Shown here: positions 1 to 6,133 of the stretch, one piece after another
Layout of the letters: every line of letters starts with the position of its first letter
How positions within the stretch are numbered: position 1 is the stretch's first letter
NCBI GenBank assembly: GCA_027486155.1
Contig: JAIXPR010000277.1
Span: forward strand, 1-7,287
Length of the DNA: 7,287 nt
Origin: Pseudomonadota bacterium
GTDB taxonomy: Bacteria; Bdellovibrionota_C; UBA2361; OMII01
Direction of reading: 5' to 3'
The notes under the pieces: model-generated
What the model was told of the DNA's origin: nothing
What the model saw: only the letters and a program-made list of their open reading frames with translations
The model's database searches: none
Program-made: the position numbers and the translations under genes

Positions 1-17
1 CTGACATGTTTCTGTCG

Positions 18-23
18 TATAAC
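18..23 (+). promoter_or_regulatory. Possible -10 element for the di-heme oxidoreductase gene
   Basis: The hexamer TATAAC matches five of six positions of the sigma-70 -10 consensus. It would place a transcription start near base 30, which suits translation from the ATG at 69. The matching -35 box would lie at or before the window edge. CTGACA at 1-6 resembles a -35 but is only 11 bases away, which is too close. This is a weak, position-based suggestion. Confidence 0.2.
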
Positions 24-68
24 GCCCCCCTTATGCTTCACGGGCCGAAAGATAAGCACAACGTAAAT

Positions 69-1391
69 ATGCGATATAACGGGTGGTTGGCTCGTAGTGT
101 GATGGCAGCCGTCCTCTACTTTGGAGGGATGGTTTCCGTATGCAGATCGCAGGACCTTACCAACCTCGGTGGGGAACTCTCGACGGACATTCCCGGGCGC
201 AACGCGATTCAAGCCGCCGCCCCGAACGTCACCGATATGGCACGGGTAGGCGCGCAAGCATCTGGTTTTCCCCTCTTCCATCGCGTCACAACACCTAAAC
301 AGGGACTCGGTCCGTCGTTCGCTAACTCCTCGTGCGCGGGGTGTCACGTGCAAAACGGCAAAGGGCCAGCTTCCTTCGGGTCGCCCTCTCGTCACGGCAG
401 CTCGATGATCGTGAAGCTCAAGCCAAAAGGCTTGCTACCGGACGGAAGCGCTCCCGAGGTGCCGGGCTTCGGCCGGCAAGCGCTCGATCAATCGATCTCT
501 AGACCTATCAAGCGCACCCTGAAAGTTGTCTGGAAGGAGGTGCCAGGCCGGTATGCCGATGGAACACGATACTCATTGCGTAAACCAAAGGTGGTCTTTC
601 CGAGATCGATGAAGGTCCCGCGTGGCACTATCGTTTCTCCTCGTATGTCCCCTCCGATGTTAGGAATGGGACTCTTGGAGGCTATCTCCGCGAGCGATAT
701 CGTTCGACTGAGTGACGCGAGAGACTCAAATGGAGATGGGATCTCAGGTCGGGTGAATTGGGTTAAGGATCTTTCCACGGGTTGGTATACCGTTGGTCGA
801 TTCGGTTTTAAGGCGAATCATCCGACGGTTCTTCAGCAATCGGCCGCGGCTCTCTACCACGATATGTCGATAACGAATCCCCTGTTCGGCGCGGACGAGG
901 GGCGCCTCGAGGCCTCCCTTGATGATCTGCATCTTTTGGCGATCTACCTACGCCTGGCGGGTGTTCCCAAGGCTCGTTCTCAGGCCGATCCTTCGGTTAT
1001 AGCCGGCAAGGAGATATTCCAGCGAATCTCGTGCGATTCATGTCACCGTATGAGCATGTCGACCGGTGCGCACCCTGATCCTGAGTTGTCGTACCAAACT
1101 ATCCATCCTTTCACCGACCTCTTACTGCACGATATGGGAAGGGGGCTCGCGGATAATTGGAATGAATTCTCCGCGACCGGCCGAGAGTGGCGTACGACAC
1201 CGTTGTGGGGCCTAGGATTCGTGAAGAAGTTGGGTGGGAATCGAGCGGTGTACCTTCACGATGGTCGCGCGCGTTCCCTTGAGGAGGCTATCCTATGGCA
1301 CGGAGGGGAGGCCGCGGCATCTCAAAAGGCCTTCGTGGCCCTGCCACAAGCTGAGCGTCGTTCGCTTATCGATTTCCTCAATTCTCTGTAG
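69..1391 (+). CDS. Di-heme oxidoreductase family protein (DUF1111/DHOR, c-type cytochrome)
   Basis: This is an exported di-heme cytochrome of the DHOR (DUF1111, COG3488, 'thiol oxidoreductase') family, expected in the periplasm. Its electron-transfer partner and substrate are not established. From the ATG at 69 the product is 440 residues. It opens with a signal peptide: Arg residues, then a hydrophobic run SVMAAVLYFGGMVSV. Two haem c sites are visible, CAGCH at about residues 89-93 and CDSCH at about 322-326. Family signatures follow in order: an acidic loop DSNGDGISGR (about 219-228), LLHDMG (about 352-357), WRTTPLWGLG (about 374-383) and LHDGRARSLEEAILWHGGEA near the end. The frame stays open to an ATG at 6, but that start puts about 21 polar residues ahead of the signal peptide, so 69 is preferred. 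No strong Shine-Dalgarno precedes either start. The stop overlaps the convergent glycosyltransferase gene by 14 bases. Family assignment is confident; function is inferred from the family only. Confidence 0.93.
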   Translation: MRYNGWLARSVMAAVLYFGGMVSVCRSQDLTNLGGELSTDIPGRNAIQAAAPNVTDMARVGAQASGFPLFHRVTTPKQGLGPSFANSSCAGCHVQNGKGPASFGSPSRHGSSMIVKLKPKGLLPDGSAPEVPGFGRQALDQSISRPIKRTLKVVWKEVPGRYADGTRYSLRKPKVVFPRSMKVPRGTIVSPRMSPPMLGMGLLEAISASDIVRLSDARDSNGDGISGRVNWVKDLSTGWYTVGRFGFKANHPTVLQQSAAALYHDMSITNPLFGADEGRLEASLDDLHLLAIYLRLAGVPKARSQADPSVIAGKEIFQRISCDSCHRMSMSTGAHPDPELSYQTIHPFTDLLLHDMGRGLADNWNEFSATGREWRTTPLWGLGFVKKLGGNRAVYLHDGRARSLEEAILWHGGEAAASQKAFVALPQAERRSLIDFLNSL

Positions 1392-2688
1392 TGAACTTTC
1401 TTCCAAACACGTTTCTGAGCAGTAATCCGAGTGATGTCAGCAAGCACACGAGGATCACTGGCTGTACGGGCATAGTGTAGCGGTGCAACCACAACATGGT
1501 ACCCAGTATTGTCACATAGTAACCGAGCGAGATTACGCAGAGGGTAGAGATTCCAAGTGCCCATCGCCAGTACCGACGCGCCTTGGCCACAAGCGCGCCC
1601 GTGGTAATAAGACAGATCGCAATGAGCGGAGCGTAGTCAACCAGGAGCGTGCGAATGCCACCACGCAGGAAGAGACGATATGACTGAGGATAGCTCTCAA
1701 GTGTGCGAGTCGCGAGTTTGGTCACGTGGATGTCGTTGGACGCTCCAAATATGTTAAGCCCTCGGACGCTTGTGGAAAAATTCGAATGAAAGATGTGATA
1801 AAAGGGACCTTCCCACCGGTGAACATCGTGCCCGGAAAGGTCGTCTGAACGAGCCGTAACGCCATGTTCGTTGATGAAGGTAATAACGCGGCGCTCCATC
1901 TCCGTATCCTCCTGCTTGATCGGAATAGGTCCGAACGACCGCGCGGTCGCGAGTAGATTCAGACCCTCATATCGTGCAAATGATGCCGAGCCAGTGCGAG
2001 AGAATTGTACGACTCCCCACACACAGAGCGGCAATAATCCGATACTTATTGCGGTAGCGGTCACTCGCCGGCGGCCAGGTGGCGATTGGAGAATCATGAA
2101 CGGCAGAAGGCAGAGGAAGGGAAGGAGTGCGGAGCGTGTTAGGACGGCGAGTGAGAGAAAGAACGCCGCCAAGAGGGAATTTCGAGACGACGTGGCGGTT
2201 ATCCACGACAGGTAAAACATGCATGCCGTGAAGAGACAACACATTGCGAGCCATTCGCTCATGATGCCCCACGCTACCTGCTTCGCGGAATAGAGCGAGA
2301 GTCCTACCGCAAAAGCCGCTAAGTGAACTGGCGCTGTGCGACGCAGGAGGAACGGAGAGAGGATGAGCACACATCCTCCGAGAACCACGTGAAGGAAGAT
2401 AAGGGCATGGTCTAGGTGCTGTCCGGGAAGAGAGCGAGCGATACCTACCAGAAGGGGGAAGAGCGGGGGTCTGAGGAGGGGCGTGTGCGATCGCTCCTCA
2501 TGCGTGCGAGACCCATCACCTGAAAAGAGCTGCTCAGCCATCTCTCGATACTGATCAGAATCGACGATGAGGGTAAGCACTGGAATCGGGGGGTAGGCGA
2601 GCGCAAACACCGATAATGCGACTATAAGGCAGAAAAAAATGCCCGATGGTGTATGAAGGGGAGGAGTGTGAGGGCGCGAGCTAGTCAT
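1378..2688 (-). CDS. Multi-pass membrane glycosyltransferase, GT-C fold (GT39/ArnT-like)
   Basis: This is a predicted integral membrane glycosyltransferase of 436 residues that probably moves a sugar from a polyprenyl-phosphate donor to a periplasmic acceptor; donor and acceptor cannot be told from the sequence. The first membrane segment (about residues 16-41) is followed by DSDQY (43-47), where GT-C enzymes carry their catalytic loop aspartate. Next come LLRPPLFPLLVG (71-82), an acidic SEW (144-146), several further hydrophobic segments, a soluble loop (about 230-345) and a late HRYTMPVQP (402-410), all in the order seen in PMT/ArnT-like proteins. The ATG at 2688 is chosen because GGAG lies 11 bases upstream; the frame stays open to a TTG at 2733 without a ribosome binding site. 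It lies 117 bases downstream of the RNA methyltransferase gene, with no clear terminator or promoter between, so cotranscription is possible. It ends inside the convergent cytochrome gene. Nearby genes give no clue to the acceptor. Confidence 0.8.
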   Translation of the reverse strand: MTSSRPHTPPLHTPSGIFFCLIVALSVFALAYPPIPVLTLIVDSDQYREMAEQLFSGDGSRTHEERSHTPLLRPPLFPLLVGIARSLPGQHLDHALIFLHVVLGGCVLILSPFLLRRTAPVHLAAFAVGLSLYSAKQVAWGIMSEWLAMCCLFTACMFYLSWITATSSRNSLLAAFFLSLAVLTRSALLPFLCLLPFMILQSPPGRRRVTATAISIGLLPLCVWGVVQFSRTGSASFARYEGLNLLATARSFGPIPIKQEDTEMERRVITFINEHGVTARSDDLSGHDVHRWEGPFYHIFHSNFSTSVRGLNIFGASNDIHVTKLATRTLESYPQSYRLFLRGGIRTLLVDYAPLIAICLITTGALVAKARRYWRWALGISTLCVISLGYYVTILGTMLWLHRYTMPVQPVILVCLLTSLGLLLRNVFGRKFTTEN

Positions 2689-2805
2689 ACCGATGTGTGC
2701 TCCGGTATACCCGCTGACGTGAACGATAGACAACAGAGAATTGACGTGAGTTGTAACAATCCAGCTCTAGCAGGGTGATGAGCGCGAAGGAGGCAATCTC
2801 CGCCT

Positions 2806-3378
2806 CTATGCGGGAACCCCGAAAAGCCGATCGAGAATAATCGCGCACGCGGCTCTCACGGAGAGATGGTTGTAGGCCGTTGGCCCGTTTATCGGCTTCA
2901 GGACGTAGTCGGCCCGCGCCATGAGCTCATCGCTCATTCCCCATCCGGTGCCAAACATGACGAGGTACGGATGCTCGCTCCGCCCCATGGTTGCTTGCAT
3001 GTCGCCGTAGCTGATTCGGTCATTTCCGTCGCGCGCTGAGGTCGCGATGAGCTTGGGCAGTTTGCCGCTCCGCCGCTCAATCTGCATGATGGCCTCATCG
3101 AGATCGGAGACGATTGAAAGCCTGCCGAGAGCGTCCTGCCTGTTCGGATTGTAGGTCGAGCCGAAGCCGGTATCCCAATGCTCCTTAATCGTGCGCACGA
3201 GGGCTCTCATCGTCTGCGCTGGGTGTACAACAAAGAAACTTTGAGCTCCATACGTGCGACAGCTACGAGAGATGTCATGGGTGTCGATTAAGGTAACCGA
3301 AGTGGTCACCATACTACCGGTTTTATCCACCATCTTATCGTGGAGAAGGGCGACGTAAAAATCGGGAAGAGTGCTCAT
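2806..3378 (-). CDS. TrmD-linked SAM-dependent RNA methyltransferase (COG4752/Methyltrn_RNA_4)
   Basis: This 190-residue protein matches the family of putative SAM-dependent RNA methyltransferases with a SPOUT-like knotted fold, often encoded beside trmD. Its RNA target is not established. Recognisable blocks are LLHDKMVDKTGSMVTTSVT (11-29), DTHDISRSCRTYG (32-44), HW-TGFGSTYNPNRQDAL (67-84), TSAR (113-116), FGTGWGMSDE (142-151) and YNHLSVRAACAIILDRL (169-185). The last two correspond to the glycine-rich cofactor loop and the conserved C-terminal knot. The length is normal for the family and the protein looks complete. It starts with ATG only four bases after the trmD stop, with AAGAAG a few bases upstream inside the end of trmD, so translational coupling to trmD is likely. 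The context suggests a tRNA or rRNA modification made together with m1G37, but that is inference. The family call is strong. Confidence 0.88.
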   Translation of the reverse strand: MSTLPDFYVALLHDKMVDKTGSMVTTSVTLIDTHDISRSCRTYGAQSFFVVHPAQTMRALVRTIKEHWDTGFGSTYNPNRQDALGRLSIVSDLDEAIMQIERRSGKLPKLIATSARDGNDRISYGDMQATMGRSEHPYLVMFGTGWGMSDELMARADYVLKPINGPTAYNHLSVRAACAIILDRLFGVPA

Positions 3379-3382
3379 GCGA

Positions 3383-4075
3383 TTACTTCTTAGGAATGCC
3401 TTGTAGACGAGCTGTTTTAGCGTGTGCCTCTTTCAGTCGCCACTCGGCGATAGCTTTATGATTACCGGAGAGAAGGACCTCAGGAACAACGAGTTCGCGG
3501 AACTTTTCTGGCCTCGTATACTGCGGTGCCTCCACTACTGAGCCATCCGCGAGGTCTGGTGAAAACGATTCGTGCGTCACTGATTCGGCGTTATGGAGTA
3601 CTCCCGGGCGTAAGCGCAACGATGCCTCAATGATCAACATCGCTGGAACTTCGCCGCCCATGACAACGAAATCCCCGACAGAGATCTCTTCGTCGATGGC
3701 GAGGTCGATCACACGTTGATCGATCCCCTCGTATCGCCCGCACACTAAGGTGACTGAAGGTCTTTTGGCGAGTTCCTGAGCTTTCTCTTGGGTGAAGCGC
3801 GTACCGCTAGGAGAGAGAAGCACCACCCAGGTGCTCGGGTCGCGTTGCCTGATCGACTCGATGGAGGTCACAAGTGGCTCGGGGAGCATGACCATACCCG
3901 CGCCACCGCCGTACGGGGTGTCATCCACCTTGTGGTGAGGAGGAGAGGAAAAATCGCGGATATTGGTTATCGTGGCATTAAAGAGTCCACGCGTTATCGC
4001 TTTTCCTACGAGGCTCGTCTTCAGAAAGCTCTCGAATATCTCTGGAAATATGGTGAGTAGGTTAACGTTCCACAC
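3383..4075 (-). CDS. trmD: tRNA (guanine-N1-)-methyltransferase TrmD
   Basis: TrmD methylates N1 of guanine 37, next to the anticodon, in tRNAs with G36, using S-adenosylmethionine; this prevents +1 frameshifting, and the enzyme is normally essential. From the GTG at 4075 it has 230 residues. Diagnostic blocks are all present: LLTIFPEIF near the N terminus, DDTPYGGGAGMVM (51-63), LLSPSG (86-91), CGRYEGIDQRV (112-122), SVGDFVVMGGEVPAM (132-146) of the trefoil-knot SAM site, APQYTRP (183-189) and VPEVLLSGNHKAI in the C-terminal domain. The GTG at 4075 is preferred because it begins just before the conserved LLTIFPE, as in other TrmD proteins. Another in-frame GTG at 4099 would add eight residues, but it sits almost on the terminator U-run. 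Neither start has a good Shine-Dalgarno. The next gene follows after four bases. Identity is certain; the exact start is not. Confidence 0.97.
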   Translation of the reverse strand: MWNVNLLTIFPEIFESFLKTSLVGKAITRGLFNATITNIRDFSSPPHHKVDDTPYGGGAGMVMLPEPLVTSIESIRQRDPSTWVVLLSPSGTRFTQEKAQELAKRPSVTLVCGRYEGIDQRVIDLAIDEEISVGDFVVMGGEVPAMLIIEASLRLRPGVLHNAESVTHESFSPDLADGSVVEAPQYTRPEKFRELVVPEVLLSGNHKAIAEWRLKEAHAKTARLQGIPKK

Positions 4076-4104
4076 GTTCGTACGCCCAAAGTTTCGCACG
4101 CTAT

Positions 4105-4142
4105 AAAAAACGCGGTAGTTTCCATAAGAGAAACGTACCGCG
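4105..4142 (-). terminator. Intrinsic terminator after rpsP, directly ahead of trmD
   Basis: On the minus strand a 12-base-pair stem is formed by 4142-4130 and 4122-4111, with one bulged base at 4135 and a seven-base loop (4129-4123). The outer part pairs CGCGGTA with TACCGCG. It is followed at once by six U (4110-4105). This is a textbook rho-independent terminator for rpsP transcripts. It ends only 29 bases before the preferred trmD start, so trmD must depend on readthrough, antitermination or a promoter hidden in or near the hairpin. Confidence 0.88.
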
Positions 4143-4153
4143 TCTTTCCTGGC

Positions 4154-4169
4154 AATCTCTTTGGAGATT
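4154..4169 (-). other. Small hairpin overlapping the rpsP stop codon
   Basis: AATCTC at 4154-4159 is the inverted complement of GAGATT at 4164-4169, giving a six-base-pair stem with a four-base loop. It includes part of the rpsP stop codon and lies 11 bases upstream of the terminator stem. It could be a 3' stabilising structure or part of an alternative fold with the terminator. It is short, so chance is also possible. Confidence 0.3.
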
Positions 4170-4500
4170 ACTTCTTCTTGGACTTAGCAGCGCGAGCCTT
4201 ACGAGCCTTGCGAGCTGCCTGGGTCTTCTTAACCTTGTGCTCCTCACGAGCTTCAACGAAGCCGGGGATTGTGCGCTTGATGATCGAGCGAACAACCAAC
4301 GTTGGGGTCGCGCCAGCTTCCATCCACTTCTTAACGAGATCCTCTTTGAGGGTGATACGAGCTGGATTGTTCAGCGTGTTGTACGTACCAATAACCTCAA
4401 GGAAACGACCGTCTCTCTTTGCTTGCTTATCAGCGGCTACGATACGGTACACAGGGGATTTATGTTTCCCAAGTCGAGTGAGACGAAGAACAACTGCCAC
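4168..4500 (-). CDS. rpsP: 30S ribosomal protein S16 (bS16)
   Basis: bS16 binds 16S rRNA early in assembly of the 30S body. The 110-residue product begins with the characteristic MAVVLRLTRLGKHKSPVYRI and continues with VAADKQAKRDGRFLEVIGTYN, a proline-containing loop (NNPARITL) and LVKKWMEAGATPTLVVRSIIKR. The core of about 80 residues is followed by a lysine- and alanine-rich tail (from about 90 to the end), longer than in the shortest homologues and likely disordered until bound to rRNA. The start is secure: ATG with AAGGAG five bases upstream. It lies 201 bases downstream of ffh, a gap large enough for its own promoter and leader, and is followed by a strong intrinsic terminator. This suggests expression at least partly separate from trmD. 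Confidence 0.97.
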   Translation of the reverse strand: MAVVLRLTRLGKHKSPVYRIVAADKQAKRDGRFLEVIGTYNTLNNPARITLKEDLVKKWMEAGATPTLVVRSIIKRTIPGFVEAREEHKVKKTQAARKARKARAAKSKKK

Positions 4501-4505
4501 AGTAA

Positions 4506-4511
4506 CTCCTT
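4506..4511 (-). promoter_or_regulatory. Ribosome binding site of rpsP
   Basis: AAGGAG on the minus strand lies five bases before the rpsP ATG, near-ideal spacing. It is the best Shine-Dalgarno in the window, fitting a highly expressed ribosomal protein, and contrasts with the weak or absent sites of trmD and ffh. Confidence 0.8.
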
Positions 4512-4573
4512 AAAACGGTTCCAAGAAAATAGGTGGAGAGCTTATCGAAAAAAGAGAGGTACGTAAAGGGGAC

Positions 4574-4588
4574 CCCGGGTTTCCTGGG
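4574..4588. repeat. GC-rich inverted repeat in the ffh-rpsP gap
   Basis: CCCGGG (4574-4579), TTT, CCTGGG (4583-4588) forms a six-pair stem on the plus strand with one G-U pair. On the minus strand, which is the one transcribed here, one pair becomes an A-C mismatch, so the structure is weaker. No U-run follows directly on the minus strand, so I do not call it a terminator of ffh. It may be part of the rpsP leader. Confidence 0.25.
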
Positions 4589-4653
4589 AGTTCACTGCAA
4601 GGTGATATCTAACATGCTGAAATCATTGATGCGCATTGCCGTCTATGTCGTGA

Positions 4654-4663
4654 ACGTGCACGT
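4654..4663. repeat. Perfect 10-base palindrome in the ffh-rpsP gap
   Basis: ACGTGCACGT reads the same on both strands and lies 38 bases past the ffh stop codon. Such a site could bind a dimeric regulator or form a small cruciform, but no second copy was noticed in the window and no regulator is encoded nearby. The remainder of this 201-base gap (4501-4701) holds no open frame I would support and no clear sigma-70 promoter. Confidence 0.25.
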
Positions 4664-4701
4664 GATACGCCGGGTGCGAGCACCTAAATGTTCGAGAGCC
4701 C

Positions 4702-6096
4702 CTAGCGCTTCCCGAACATTCCGCCGAGGTTGCCGAGTCCCCCGAACGGTCCTCCAGCCCCACCACCAAACAATCCTCCAAGACCGCCAGGTCCCATCTT
4801 CATGAGTTGCTTCATTACCTTTCGCATCTCGACGAACTGCTTGACGAGCTTGTTGACGTCCTCGACCTTGGTGCCAGATCCGAGCGCGATGCGGCGGCGA
4901 CGACTTCCATCGAGGATCTCGTGGTTTCGTCGTTCTTGCGGTGTCATCGATAGGATGATCGCCTCAATCCGTTTGAGTTCTGCTTCCTGCTTCTCTGGAT
5001 CGACTTGTTTGGCAATCTTATTTAGCCCGGGAATCATTCCCATTAACGAGGAGATGCTTCCCATTCGCTTAATCATCTTGAGTTGATCGAGGAACTCCTC
5101 GAAGGTGAATTGATCCTTCTTGAGTTTCTTCTCAAGGGCGACGCTATCCTCAAGGGAGACCTGTTCGACCGCTTTTTCGATCAGCGTAAGAACGTCACCC
5201 ATTCCGAGAATACGGGACGCCATGCGCTCGGGGTGAAATGCCTCAAGCGCGTCGGACTTCTCGCCCGTTCCGATAAATTTGATGGGCTTTCCCGTCACCG
5301 CGCGCATCGAGAGAGCGGCACCGCCGCGCGCGTCGCCATCAAGCTTGGTGAGGATGAGACCGGTGAGCGAGAGCGTCTGGTCAAAGCCCTGCGCAACGTT
5401 CACCGCCTCTTGTCCCGTCATCGCGTCAGCGACGAGAAGGGTTTCGGTCGGCATGACAACCGCTGAGATCTGCTTGAGCTCGTCCATAAGCTCGGTATCG
5501 ATCTGGAGACGACCGGCGGTGTCGATGATCATCACATCGCACATGTTCTTGCTTGCGTAGTCGCGAGCGCGAATCGCGATATCGACGGGCTTGTCCCCAG
5601 GTTGCGTGTCGAAAACCGGGATGTTCAGGTTCTTGCCCAACGTTTTGAGTTGGTCGATAGCCGCCGGACGATAGATATCCGCGGGGACGAGGAGCGGTGA
5701 ACGCTTATAGGTATCGCGCAAAAGGCGTGCGAGCTTCGAGGCTGTGGTGGTCTTACCGGAACCTTGAAGTCCGGCGAGCATGATGACCACTGGAGGGGAG
5801 GAGTGAAGGTTCAGATCGGCGAACTGGTCGCCCATCGTGCGCTTGAGCTCTTCATGAACGAGCTTGATGATCTGTTGATCGGGGGTGAGGCTCTTAAGAA
5901 CGGATTCCCCTACGGCTTGCTCCGTGACACGGGCGCAGAAATCCTTCGCCACCTTGAAGTTCACATCCGCTTCCAGAAGCGCTGTCCGCACCTCCTTCAT
6001 GACAGACTCTACATCGCTCGCGTGGAGAACCCCGCGACCGCGGATTTTTTTCAGGGCACCGTCAATTTTATCGTGGAGGAAGTCAGAGATGGCCAT
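4702..6096 (-). CDS. ffh: Signal recognition particle protein Ffh (SRP54 GTPase)
   Basis: Ffh binds 4.5S RNA and signal sequences of nascent inner-membrane and exported proteins and delivers ribosomes to FtsY in a GTP-dependent cycle. The 464-residue protein has the full order: N-terminal helical domain (1-100); G domain with P-loop GLQGSGKTT (109-117), DIYRPAAIDQL (140-150), DTAGR (192-196), TKLDGDARGG (250-259) and GTGEK (276-280); a linker with LEAFHPERMASRILGMGD; and the methionine-rich M domain with MGSISSLMGMIPGL (345-358) and the RNA-binding SGTKVEDVNKLVKQF (408-422). It ends in a Gly-rich tail (435-460). The ATG at 6096 starts MAISDFLHDK, aligning with the family N terminus; the frame stays open to a TTG at 6165, but that would overlap the upstream stop. 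Only an AGG six bases upstream resembles a ribosome binding site. It starts 37 bases after the M48 gene, so cotranscription is likely. Confidence 0.98.
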   Translation of the reverse strand: MAISDFLHDKIDGALKKIRGRGVLHASDVESVMKEVRTALLEADVNFKVAKDFCARVTEQAVGESVLKSLTPDQQIIKLVHEELKRTMGDQFADLNLHSSPPVVIMLAGLQGSGKTTTASKLARLLRDTYKRSPLLVPADIYRPAAIDQLKTLGKNLNIPVFDTQPGDKPVDIAIRARDYASKNMCDVMIIDTAGRLQIDTELMDELKQISAVVMPTETLLVADAMTGQEAVNVAQGFDQTLSLTGLILTKLDGDARGGAALSMRAVTGKPIKFIGTGEKSDALEAFHPERMASRILGMGDVLTLIEKAVEQVSLEDSVALEKKLKKDQFTFEEFLDQLKMIKRMGSISSLMGMIPGLNKIAKQVDPEKQEAELKRIEAIILSMTPQERRNHEILDGSRRRRIALGSGTKVEDVNKLVKQFVEMRKVMKQLMKMGPGGLGGLFGGGAGGPFGGLGNLGGMFGKR

Positions 6097-6133
6097 AGTG
6101 TGCCTGAGAGTCGGGAAGGGTTCAACAAGGACG

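Noticed and set aside
1871..2374. Open frames on both strands inside the glycosyltransferase gene
   Set aside because: They are Arg/Ser-rich translations without motifs, overlapping a coherent membrane protein. Treated as shadow frames.
2689..2733. Upstream TTG start of the glycosyltransferase
   Set aside because: It has no ribosome binding site, whereas the ATG at 2688 has GGAG upstream.
2692..2740. Possible sigma-70 promoter for the glycosyltransferase (TTGTCT ... TATACC)
   Set aside because: The -35 match is poor and the leader would be about nine bases, excluding the GGAG site used to choose the start.
2783..2808. Possible terminator after the RNA methyltransferase (GAGGC paired with GCCTC)
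   Set aside because: The stem is only five pairs, with a seven-base loop and no U-run, too weak to call.
4673..4685. Short hairpin GGTG-CGAG-CACC after ffh as a terminator
   Set aside because: The stem is four to five pairs and no U-run follows on the minus strand.
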